A program made the position numbers and the translations under genes. From JAHWKV01 sp040905365 (GTDB lineage Bacteria; Actinomycetota; CADDZG01; JAHWKV01): a DNA stretch of 45,741 nucleotides. The notes beneath the pieces were generated by a model, which did no database searches, was not told where the DNA came from, and saw nothing but the letters and a program-made list of their open reading frames with translations. Positions 1-6,826 of this stretch are shown one piece after another (within the stretch, counting starts at the first letter, position 1; each line of letters starts with the position of its first letter). The stretch covers positions 1 to 45,741 of the forward strand of contig JBBDRQ010000030.1 of the NCBI GenBank assembly GCA_040905365.1, in the 5' to 3' direction.

Positions 1-28
1 GCCAGGAAGCGCCTCACGCGCCCCAAAC

Positions 29-58
29 CTCGCAAAAGTTAGTGGCCAGGGTACTGGA
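29..58 (+). promoter_or_regulatory. operator-like element upstream of ABC exporter
   Basis: A 28-base stretch starting CCTCGCAAA and continuing through TTAGTGG to ACT matches at about 23 of 28 positions a stretch starting at 39837, upstream of the 39931 microprotein. In both copies the TAGTG core is followed seven bases later by an ACT-containing half-site. It lies just upstream of the presumed -35 region of the exporter gene at 103. A shared regulator is inferred; none is identified. Confidence 0.4.
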
Positions 59-89
59 AACGCTGCTTACGGGTTCGTCCGATAGCGAG

Positions 90-95
90 TAGCCT
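90..95 (+). promoter_or_regulatory. candidate -10 box for leaderless exporter mRNA
   Basis: TAGCCT, of the form TAnnnT, sits seven bases before the ATG at 103. There is no purine-rich ribosome binding site before that ATG. This spacing would put the transcript start at or next to the A of the start codon. The -35 region (about 67-72) is weak. Confidence 0.35.
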
Positions 96-102
96 TTTGG
101 CC

Positions 103-1911
103 ATGTCAGAAGCTGTCGACCTATCGACTCAACCCGCGCATCCGCTGCGGCGGCTATGGCGCTATGCGGTCGGCCATCGCCGCCGCATGGTCCTGGCTGC
201 CACCTGGACCACCGTCAACAAGATCGCCGATGTTGGACCGGAGATCCTGATCGGCGCCGCCGTGGACGTGATCGTTCGGGGTGAGGCCTCCTTCGTAGCC
301 GGCCTGCTTGGAATCGAGGACCGGTTCAGTCAACTGGTTGTTCTGGCCGTTCTCAACGTCGTTGTCTGGGCGTTGGAGTCTCTGTCCGAATACTTGGCGG
401 ATCTGAGCTGGCGTAATCTGGCGCAATCGATCGAGCACAGCGCCCGTCTAGACGCCTACCGGCATATTCAGGATTTGGATCTGGCGTGGTTCGAAGACAG
501 CTCCAGCGGGGATCTGCTGGCGATCCTCAATGACGACGTCAACCAGCTAGAGCGGTTCCTCGATTCGGGGGCGGCCGTCATCATCGCCACCTTTTGGAAC
601 GTGGTGCTGGTCGGAGTCGTCTTCTTCGTCACGTCCTGGCAACTTGCGCTGCTGGCGTTTTTGCCCATTCCGGTCATAGTGATCGGGTCGTTGCGTTACC
701 AGCGCCGCCTCGAGCCGCTGTATGCGAGGGTGCGGGAAAGGGTTTCGGATCTATCCAGCACCCTGGTCAACAACCTCGGCGGCATCGCCACCATAAAGGC
801 TTTCACCGCAGAGCTCACCGAAGGGCGACGAGTGGAGGGGGTTTCCGACGCCTATCGCCTGGCCAATCGTGATGCCATCAAGGTCTCCTCGGCGTTCATC
901 CCGATGATCCGTATGGCGATCCTCGCCGGCTTTACCTTCACCTTGCTGATCGGCGGACGCATGGCGCTGGAGGGAACCATTGAGGTGGGGATCTACTCGG
1001 TGCTCGTTTTTATGACCCAGCGCCTGCTGTGGCCGCTTACCTGGCTGGGCGAGACGCTGGATCTATACCAAAGGGGCATGGCGTCGACCCGCCGGATCCT
1101 GGACCTTTTGGATCTAAGGCCCTGTATGACCCCGGGTACCGCCGAGCTTCCATCACCGGCTCGGGGCGAGGTCAGAATCGATGGTGTGGAGTTCGGTTAC
1201 GGCGATGGTTCCAGCGTCCTGCAGGACATCGACATGCACATATTGCCCGGGCAGACGCACGGGATAGTAGGCGCCACCGGAGCGGGGAAATCCACTCTGG
1301 TGAGGCTGTTGCTGCGCTTCTACGATCCGCGTGAGGGGGTGGTCCGTATAGACGGGGTGGACGTGCGGGAGCTGTCTTACCGTTCGCTGCGCCGGACGAT
1401 CGGTTACGTGAGCCAGGACGTGTTCTTGTTCCAGGGGACGGTCCGGGAAAACATTGCCTACGGCCGGCCGGAGGCGACCGACCACGAGATTGTCGGCGCG
1501 GCCCGGCTCGCCGAGGTTCACGACTTTGTAGCCGCGATGCCCATGGGTTACGACACGATCGTGGGAGAGCGGGGTCAGAAGCTCTCGGGCGGCCAGCGGC
1601 AGCGCATATCCCTCGCGCGGGCAATTCTTCGCGACCCACCCATTTTGGTGTTGGACGAGGCGACGTCGGCGGTGGACAACGAGACCGAGGCAGCAATCCA
1701 GCGCTCGCTGGCGCATGTGGCGCAAGGGCGCACCGTCGTCGCCATAGCCCACCGCCTGTCCACCGTGCGGCATGCCGATAAGATTTGGGTAATGGAGCAG
1801 GGGAGGATCGCCGAAGCCGGTACCCACGACCAACTGCTTGATGTAGGAGGCTTGTACGCGGCCTTGTGGAGGGTACAAACCGGCGAAGCCGTGCAGTCTC
1901 CTATCGTGTGA
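103..1911 (+). CDS. ABC transporter, fused membrane and ATPase domains (exporter half-transporter)
   Basis: A 602-residue type IV ABC exporter that would act as a dimer in the cytoplasmic membrane. The first ~310 residues form the six-helix transmembrane domain. The ATPase domain follows, with Walker A GATGAGKST near residue 390, signature LSGGQRQR near 494, Walker B ILVLDEATS near 515 and the switch histidine in IAHRLST near 551. Length and order are normal for the MsbA/LmrA-like family, whose members export lipids, drugs or peptides; the substrate cannot be read from sequence. A TTG two codons upstream (97) is an alternative start. The stop overlaps the next gene's start (GTGA), so the three genes to 3361 are probably one operon. 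Confidence 0.9.
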   Translation: MSEAVDLSTQPAHPLRRLWRYAVGHRRRMVLAATWTTVNKIADVGPEILIGAAVDVIVRGEASFVAGLLGIEDRFSQLVVLAVLNVVVWALESLSEYLADLSWRNLAQSIEHSARLDAYRHIQDLDLAWFEDSSSGDLLAILNDDVNQLERFLDSGAAVIIATFWNVVLVGVVFFVTSWQLALLAFLPIPVIVIGSLRYQRRLEPLYARVRERVSDLSSTLVNNLGGIATIKAFTAELTEGRRVEGVSDAYRLANRDAIKVSSAFIPMIRMAILAGFTFTLLIGGRMALEGTIEVGIYSVLVFMTQRLLWPLTWLGETLDLYQRGMASTRRILDLLDLRPCMTPGTAELPSPARGEVRIDGVEFGYGDGSSVLQDIDMHILPGQTHGIVGATGAGKSTLVRLLLRFYDPREGVVRIDGVDVRELSYRSLRRTIGYVSQDVFLFQGTVRENIAYGRPEATDHEIVGAARLAEVHDFVAAMPMGYDTIVGERGQKLSGGQRQRISLARAILRDPPILVLDEATSAVDNETEAAIQRSLAHVAQGRTVVAIAHRLSTVRHADKIWVMEQGRIAEAGTHDQLLDVGGLYAALWRVQTGEAVQSPIV

Positions 1912-2609
1912 GCCCTCAGGCGCCGGAAGCCGGCCGTCCCCATCTGCGCACCAGCGATCTCACGCTGTACCGGGGCGATCGGCTCGTGTTGAAGCAGGTA
2001 AACGTGTGCTTCGGAGCCCGGGAGGTTACCGGGGTGGTCGGGCCGTCCGGGTCGGGCAAGTCCAGCTTGCTCAGGTGCTTCAACCGGTTGAGCGAACCCA
2101 CCCGCGGCGAGGTCACCTTCAGGGGTAGGGACATCCGTGAGATGCCGCCGGTGCAGCTGCGCCGGCGAATAGGGCTGGTAGGGCAAACTCCGATCCTCTT
2201 CCCCGGCGACGTACGGTCCAATCTGGCGTACGGCCTGGATGACCCCGGGCGGGATAGCCTCTTGGAAGTGCTCGACCGCGCGGCTCTGCCGGCCGGGTTT
2301 TTGACCCGCAGCTCGCACGAGCTGTCGGTGGGAGAGGCCCAACGTGTGTGCATAGCTCGGGCGCTGGTACGTGATCCGGAGATCCTTCTGCTCGATGAGC
2401 CGACCTCGGCACTGGACCGCTACTCGCTTCAAGCTGTCGAAAGTCTGATCACGGCGCTGGCCGCGGAGGCCCTCACCGTGGTTGTAGTAACCCACGATCT
2501 TGCCCTGGCCGGGCGTATATGCTCCACCGCCAAGCTGTTGGTCGACGGTGAGCTGCGGTCGGAGGGTTCCATCGAACAGATTTTTAAGGTGTGGTCCGGG
2601 GAGGTCTAA
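1908..2609 (+). CDS. FetA-like ABC transporter ATP-binding protein
   Basis: A 233-residue stand-alone ABC ATPase. It has Walker A GPSGSGKSS, a degenerate signature HELSVGEAQR, Walker B EILLLDEPTSALDR and the switch histidine in VVTHDLALAG. The GTG at 1908 is chosen because it overlaps the preceding stop as GTGA, which suggests translational coupling; an in-frame TTG at 1866 lies inside the exporter gene. The stop overlaps the next ATG (TAATG). The partner is a UPF0014/FetB permease, so the pair matches E. coli FetAB (YbbL/YbbM), linked there to iron export and peroxide resistance. The metal is inferred from that family only. Confidence 0.85.
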   Translation: MSPQAPEAGRPHLRTSDLTLYRGDRLVLKQVNVCFGAREVTGVVGPSGSGKSSLLRCFNRLSEPTRGEVTFRGRDIREMPPVQLRRRIGLVGQTPILFPGDVRSNLAYGLDDPGRDSLLEVLDRAALPAGFLTRSSHELSVGEAQRVCIARALVRDPEILLLDEPTSALDRYSLQAVESLITALAAEALTVVVVTHDLALAGRICSTAKLLVDGELRSEGSIEQIFKVWSGEV

Positions 2610-3361
2610 TGGAAGCGGTAGGTCTGGGGTTGTTGCTGGCGCTGATCGGCCTGGCGGTTGCTGGTCACCAGAGGTTGCGGATCCGGTCCGAGCTGGTGAT
2701 TACGTTGGTTCGGGCCGCCGTGCAGCTCACGGTTGTCGCGCTGATAATTGAGGCGGCTTTTAGCCGCCTGGGTTACTCGGCCCTGTTCGTCGCCGTGATG
2801 TTCACGGCTGCATCGTGGACCGCCGCCCACCGAATGAGCGGGATCAACCAGAGGCTGTGGATTGCGGCCGGGTCGGTAGCCGCAGGGGCAGGCACCGCGC
2901 TGTTGGCGCTGTTCGGGTTGGGCGGATACCCGCTTACGCCGCGCTACCTGATTCCGATCGCGGGTATCTTGATCGGGGGAACCATGACTGCAGCCGGACT
3001 GGCCGGCCGGCGCATCACCGACGAGCTTTCCTCAAAAGTTTCTGAGATCGAAGCCCGCTTGAGTCTGGGGGTTACGGCCAGGTATGCGCTGCGCTCCTAT
3101 GTTCCCGGAAGCATTCGGACGGCCTTGATACCGGTGCTGGATCAAACCAAGAACGTGGGTCTGGTCACCTTGCCCGGCGCCTTTGTTGGGATGATCCTAG
3201 GCGGTGCTTCGCCGGTACAGGCCGCTCAGGTGCAGCTCACCGTTTTGTTCAGCTTGCTCGGCGCGCAAACGATCGCCGCGACGGTTTCGGCTACCGGTGT
3301 TGCCCGCAGCTTTGTGGGCCCGGGCGAGGGTCTGGCGAGCCCGCAGTCGACAGCTTCCTAG
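2609..3361 (+). CDS. FetB-like (UPF0014) ABC transporter permease
   Basis: A 250-residue, very hydrophobic membrane protein with about seven predicted helices. It carries the family region TKNVGLVTLPGAFVGMILGG followed by the SPVQAAQVQL segment. ATG 2609 is chosen because it overlaps the stop of the ATPase gene (TAATG); a GTG 18 bases upstream lies inside that gene. With the ATPase it would form a FetAB-type exporter. The gene ends 18 bases from a convergent gene, with no obvious terminator between. Confidence 0.85.
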   Translation: MEAVGLGLLLALIGLAVAGHQRLRIRSELVITLVRAAVQLTVVALIIEAAFSRLGYSALFVAVMFTAASWTAAHRMSGINQRLWIAAGSVAAGAGTALLALFGLGGYPLTPRYLIPIAGILIGGTMTAAGLAGRRITDELSSKVSEIEARLSLGVTARYALRSYVPGSIRTALIPVLDQTKNVGLVTLPGAFVGMILGGASPVQAAQVQLTVLFSLLGAQTIAATVSATGVARSFVGPGEGLASPQSTAS

Positions 3362-3379
3362 GCGATGCTTCCGGGTGCG

Positions 3380-4027
3380 TTACTGCAGTGCGGCAACCGC
3401 CTCCTCAATGGGCGTCGAGCCCGCGGTCAGCTCCAGCCTTTGGTTTTGGGGCTTACCCGTCTCGACGAGCGCGGCCACCGTGGCCGCCACGTCGGCGCGG
3501 CTGATGTTTCCGCCCTCCGCCGTTTCGCCGAGGGTGACGGTGCCGGATGGCTCGTCGTTGGTCAAAGTGGTGGGTGCTACGACCGTGAAGGGCAAGCCGC
3601 TGGCCTTGAGCGTCAGATCCGCCTTGCCTTTGGCGCGCAGGTAGATGTCGAACACCTCGTCGCCGGTGTGCTCGGCGTCGGCTTTTTTGGCGCTGATCAT
3701 CATGTAGTGCTGGACCCCCGTCTGCAGTGCCGCGGATATGAGCTTGATCGCGCCCTGGTAATCGACGGCCTTCTTGCGCCGCGAGTCGCTGCCGGGGCCG
3801 GCGCCGGCAGCGAAAACCGCCACGTCGGCTTCGCCGATCAATTTGATGAGGTCTAAGGAAGTAATGGCCTCTAGGTCGGCCACGGCCGGGCGGCCCCCGA
3901 CCCCCTCCACGTCCGCGGCGTGATCCGGGTTGCGGATAAGCGAGCGGACCTCGTGGCCGGCGCCGGCCAGCAGGCGCGTGAGGAGTAAACCGATTTTCCC
4001 GTGTCCACCGACGATAACGATCTTCAC
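3380..4027 (-). CDS. NAD(P)-binding Rossmann protein (NmrA/SDR-like)
   Basis: A 215-residue atypical short-chain dehydrogenase-like protein. The nucleotide-binding glycine motif VGGHGKIG is right at the N-terminus, followed by a VRSLIRN segment typical of NAD(P)H-binding NmrA-like proteins. Residues AVFAAGAGPGSDSRRKKAVDY resemble the middle of this fold, where a lysine replaces the classical Tyr-x-x-x-Lys pair. The function may be redox sensing or a reductase; the substrate is unknown. The start is the GTG at 4027 because the Rossmann motif begins two residues in and a -10-like TAGCAT lies seven bases upstream. In-frame codons further upstream give a low-complexity extension unlike the family. 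Confidence 0.82.
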   Translation of the reverse strand: MKIVIVGGHGKIGLLLTRLLAGAGHEVRSLIRNPDHAADVEGVGGRPAVADLEAITSLDLIKLIGEADVAVFAAGAGPGSDSRRKKAVDYQGAIKLISAALQTGVQHYMMISAKKADAEHTGDEVFDIYLRAKGKADLTLKASGLPFTVVAPTTLTNDEPSGTVTLGETAEGGNISRADVAATVAALVETGKPQNQRLELTAGSTPIEEAVAALQ

Positions 4028-4034
4028 AGAAGCG

Positions 4035-4040
4035 ATGCTA
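4035..4040 (-). promoter_or_regulatory. candidate -10 box of leaderless NAD(P)-binding gene
   Basis: On the minus strand TAGCAT ends seven bases before GTG 4027. There is no ribosome binding site in between. A TTGGCT about 19 bases further upstream is a weak -35 candidate. Confidence 0.4.
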
Positions 4041-4132
4041 TCGCCGACTTGATTGCTAAGCCAATGTCTTGTGCGACCGGGTTGGCTTCGCCGCGAAGCC
4101 ATAGCCGTCCTTATGGGCGGTATCAGGGCATT

Positions 4133-4152
4133 TTGGGGACTTGTGAACCGTG
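4133..4152 (+). promoter_or_regulatory. DosR-box-like half palindrome
   Basis: The left ten bases, TTGGGGACTT, fit the mycobacterial DosR consensus (TTSGGGACTW...) perfectly. The right half is poor, giving 14 of 20 overall. The site lies in the divergent region between the NAD(P)-binding gene and the damaged methyltransferase. Function is inferred only; no DosR gene is visible here. Confidence 0.25.
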
Positions 4153-4176
4153 GTGGGTGGGCGCAGGATTGAGTCC

Positions 4177-4832
4177 ATGAACAGCAAGCTGACCGGCTCC
4201 GAATCCGAATTGCGCGCGCACTGGGACGCGGCTTACGCAGACCTTTCCCCGACCGGAGTAAGTTGGTTCGAGCCGGGGGCGTCGTTGTCGCTGGCCCTGG
4301 TTGACCAGCTTCAGCTGCCCCTGGATACACCCATATTGGACGTCGGCGGAGGGGCCTCGACGTTCGTCGATGGGCTGCTGGATCGCGGCTTTTCGCACGT
4401 AACGGTAGTCGACCTGTCGGAGGTTGCGCTGGCGGCGGCTCGCACGCGGCTCGGGCCGCGAGCCGGTGGGGTGGAGTGGGTCAACCGGGATTTGCTGCAG
4501 TGGGATCCGGGCCGTCGCTTCGGCCTTGGCACGACCGGGCCGCATACCATTTTCTTGTGGAAGAGCGGGACCGGCGCAGGTACGAAGAGCTGATGATCGA
4601 TGCGGTTGCGGCTCCCGGTTACGTCATTCTGGCCACCTTCGCCCCCGACGGACCCCGGTATTGCTCGGGCCTACCGGTTGCCCGCTATGGGCTGGATGAA
4701 CTGGCTGGAAGGCTGGAAGACAGCTTCGAGGTAATCGGCGGCTGCAGGGACCCGCACACTACTCCGTCGGGACAGGTGCAGCCCTTTACGTGGATCGTGG
4801 CCTCAGCTCGCCAACCGGGCGCCACTGCGTAG
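4177..4832 (+). pseudogene. class I SAM-dependent methyltransferase, frameshifted
   Basis: The first frame runs from ATG 4177 and carries the SAM-binding motif ILDVGGGAS (residues ~48-56) and the acidic motif VTVVDLSEVAL. At about 4526 the reading must change frame. Before it the protein reads GRRFGL; after it the other frame reads WHDRAAYHFLVEERDRRRYE and continues to a normal end with VARYGLDEL and PFTWIVASA. One extra T near 4526-4527 would give an uninterrupted ~219-residue enzyme. In the sequence as given the first frame ends at 4593 after 138 residues. The cause is either a real one-base deletion or a sequencing error in a short T run. The substrate is unknown. Confidence 0.8.
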
Positions 4833-4833
4833 A

Positions 4834-4839
4834 TATAAT
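4834..4839 (+). promoter_or_regulatory. TATAAT -10 box of leaderless kdp transcript
   Basis: A perfect TATAAT lies six bases before ATG 4846, so transcription would start at the start codon itself. There is no ribosome binding site. The box begins right after the methyltransferase stop codon. It is the probable promoter of the kdp operon. No convincing TTGACA-like -35 is seen. Confidence 0.6.
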
Positions 4840-4845
4840 TGCCGG

Positions 4846-4929
4846 ATGTTGGATTTGGGGTTGGTGAGCCTGACTGTAGGTTTCTTCGCGCTGATGTTCG
4901 GTTTCGTAGCGTGGCTGGATCGGTTTTGA
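4846..4929 (+). CDS. Kdp-associated membrane microprotein
   Basis: A 27-residue reading frame, MLDLGLVSLTVGFFALMFGF followed by VAWLDRF. It is a single hydrophobic helix ending in a charged aromatic tail, so it should be a membrane microprotein. It starts six bases after a perfect -10 box, and its stop overlaps the TTG start of kdpF (TTGA), so it is placed to be translated first and coupled to kdpF. From memory, similar short proteins precede kdpF in several phyla, but I cannot verify that here. A role in assembling or tuning the Kdp pump is inferred only. Confidence 0.6.
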   Translation: MLDLGLVSLTVGFFALMFGFVAWLDRF

Positions 4930-5015
4930 CGCCTCAAGACGTAATCGATTTGCTCATAGGCTTGGCGCTGCTTGCCTACCTTGTCTACGCTCTGTTTTAC
5001 CCAGAGCGGTTTTAG
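4926..5015 (+). CDS. kdpF: K+-transporting ATPase subunit KdpF
   Basis: A 29-residue protein starting at TTG 4926, which overlaps the preceding stop by four bases. It reads as one helix, with LLIGLALLAYLVYAL followed by the characteristic FYPERF ending of KdpF. KdpF is a small lipid-like stabilising subunit of the KdpFABC potassium pump. The 135 bases from here to kdpA contain no clear gene. Confidence 0.85.
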   Translation: MTPQDVIDLLIGLALLAYLVYALFYPERF

Positions 5016-5150
5016 AAACTTTTGTTCCAAGGTCAACTACCGGGTTCCGGCGCGGGCAGGGGTCTTGGGCTGTAAGGCGGGGGTGCGCATACGACGTCGA
5101 TGGCTGGGGGAGGGCTCCTATCTGCGCAAGAGTGAGGAGTTGCTGAGTCC

Positions 5151-6809
5151 GTGGCGACGGTAACTCTTTATTTCGTCCTGCTCCTGGCCCTGACGCCGCC
5201 TCTGGGCACTTGGATGTACCGGGTGTACAGCTCCGAGCGGATTGGGCGTATCGAGGGTCTGATTTACCGGCTGTGCGCCATCCGGCCGACCGTGGAGCAG
5301 AGCTGGAGGCGGTATGCGTCCTCGGTGCTTTGGTTCAGTGGATTGTGCTTCGCGCTCACATACGGGGTCATGCGCCTGCAGGGGGTGTTACCGCTTAACC
5401 CCAGCGAACTTCCGGGCGTGGACCCGGCGGTGGCGTTCAACACCGCCGTCAGCTTCATAACCAACACCAACTGGCAGGCCTACGGCGGCGAAACCACCAT
5501 GAGCTACCTCACGGATATGGTCGCTCTTACGTCCCAAAGCTTCATATCCGCTGCGGTCGGCATGGCGGTGCTGGTCGCATTTGCCCGGGGGTTCACCCAG
5601 GTGGACGCCACCAGGTTGGGCAACTTCTGGAAGGACCTGGTGCGGGGTGTCGTCTACATACTGCTGCCGATCTCCACCTTGCTCGCGCTGTTGCTGATAT
5701 CCCAGGGCGTGGTGCAGACGCTGGGCGGGCCCGTTGAAGCGCAGATAGAGCGGGGGCAAACGCAGACAATCGCGCGCGGGCCGGCCGCGTCGCAGATCGC
5801 CATCAAGCAGCTGGGTACCAACGGGGGAGGATTCTTCAATGCGAACTCGGCTCACCCGTTGGAGAACCCGAATGCGTTTTCCAACTTTCTGCAGGCGCTG
5901 GCGATCCTGCTCATACCGGCGTCGCTGACCTACACGTTCGGTTTGATGGTGAGCAGCAAACGGCATGGATGGGCGATTCTCGCCGCAATGCTTTTGATCC
6001 TCGCATCAGGTGTGGCTGCCACGCTGCCCTCCGAGCGGGGGGCCACGGCCGCGATGCGGGCCGCGGGTATCGACGCCTCGGCTGCCAACATGGAAGGCAA
6101 GGAGGCGCGCATTGGCGTCGACTCGTCCTCCCTGTGGGCAACCGCCGCTACCGCATCCTCCCACGGAGGGCCGAACTCTTCACACGCTTCGTTTGCTCCT
6201 GCCGGCGGTGCAGTTCAAATCGCCAACATGAACATGGGTGTGTTCGGCGCGGTGGGGAGCGGAATCTACTCGATGGTGTTCTACGTGATTATCGCGGTGC
6301 TGTTGGGTGGGCTGATGGTCGGACGCCTGCCGGAGTATCTAGGTAAGCGGATCGGCGCTCGCGAGATCAAGCTGGCCATCATCGGCGTGGTGGTGTCATT
6401 TGTATTTACCGTGGGTCTTACCGGCCTTGGGGCCGTGACCGCGCCGGGTCTGGAAGCCAGGCTCAATTCCGGGGCACACGGCTTTACCGAGATCCTCTAC
6501 GCTTTTAGCTCGCAGGCGAACAACAACGGCGCCTCCTTTGCGGGGCTGGACGCCAGCGGGCCCTTCTACGCTGTGCTCGGGGCAATAGCGATGCTGTTCG
6601 GTCGATATGTGCCCATGGTGGCGGCCCTGGCGATGGCCGGCGGTCTGGCGCAGGCCAAGGACGCGCCCGCGGAGACGGTCGGCACTCTGCGAACCGATAC
6701 GCCTCTTTTCGTGGGTCTTTTGGTCGGCGTGGTGTTGATTCTCAGCGTCCCCTTCCCGGCGCTGAGCCTGGGCCCGCTGCTGGTGGGGCTGGAAGGGATC
6801 GTGCCCTGA
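5151..6809 (+). CDS. kdpA: K+-transporting ATPase subunit A (potassium channel-like subunit)
   Basis: A 552-residue polytopic membrane protein of normal KdpA length. KdpA binds and conducts K+ in the high-affinity KdpFABC pump. Selectivity-filter landmarks are visible: TNTNWQAY near residue 104, LGTNGGGFFNANSAHPLENP near 220, and SQANNNGASFAGL near 455. The start is GTG 5151, with GAGGAG about 12 bases upstream. A loop rich in Ala and Ser around residues 285-350 is longer and less conserved than the rest. It is followed at 17 bases by kdpB. Confidence 0.97.
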   Translation: MATVTLYFVLLLALTPPLGTWMYRVYSSERIGRIEGLIYRLCAIRPTVEQSWRRYASSVLWFSGLCFALTYGVMRLQGVLPLNPSELPGVDPAVAFNTAVSFITNTNWQAYGGETTMSYLTDMVALTSQSFISAAVGMAVLVAFARGFTQVDATRLGNFWKDLVRGVVYILLPISTLLALLLISQGVVQTLGGPVEAQIERGQTQTIARGPAASQIAIKQLGTNGGGFFNANSAHPLENPNAFSNFLQALAILLIPASLTYTFGLMVSSKRHGWAILAAMLLILASGVAATLPSERGATAAMRAAGIDASAANMEGKEARIGVDSSSLWATAATASSHGGPNSSHASFAPAGGAVQIANMNMGVFGAVGSGIYSMVFYVIIAVLLGGLMVGRLPEYLGKRIGAREIKLAIIGVVVSFVFTVGLTGLGAVTAPGLEARLNSGAHGFTEILYAFSSQANNNGASFAGLDASGPFYAVLGAIAMLFGRYVPMVAALAMAGGLAQAKDAPAETVGTLRTDTPLFVGLLVGVVLILSVPFPALSLGPLLVGLEGIVP

Positions 6810-6826
6810 GCTCCCATGAGCTGTAT

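Noticed and set aside
1153..2495. Long antisense frames opposite the ABC transporter genes
   Set aside because: They mirror GC-rich codon use in the real genes. There is no ribosome site, no recognisable domain, and they overlap clear genes.
5083..5163. 26-codon frame (GTG 5083) that ends inside kdpA
   Set aside because: It would read MRIRRRWLGEG and overlaps the kdpA start by 13 bases. The AAGGCGGGG site is weak, the protein is basic and unlike Kdp microproteins, and nothing supports translation. A leader peptide is possible but unsupported.
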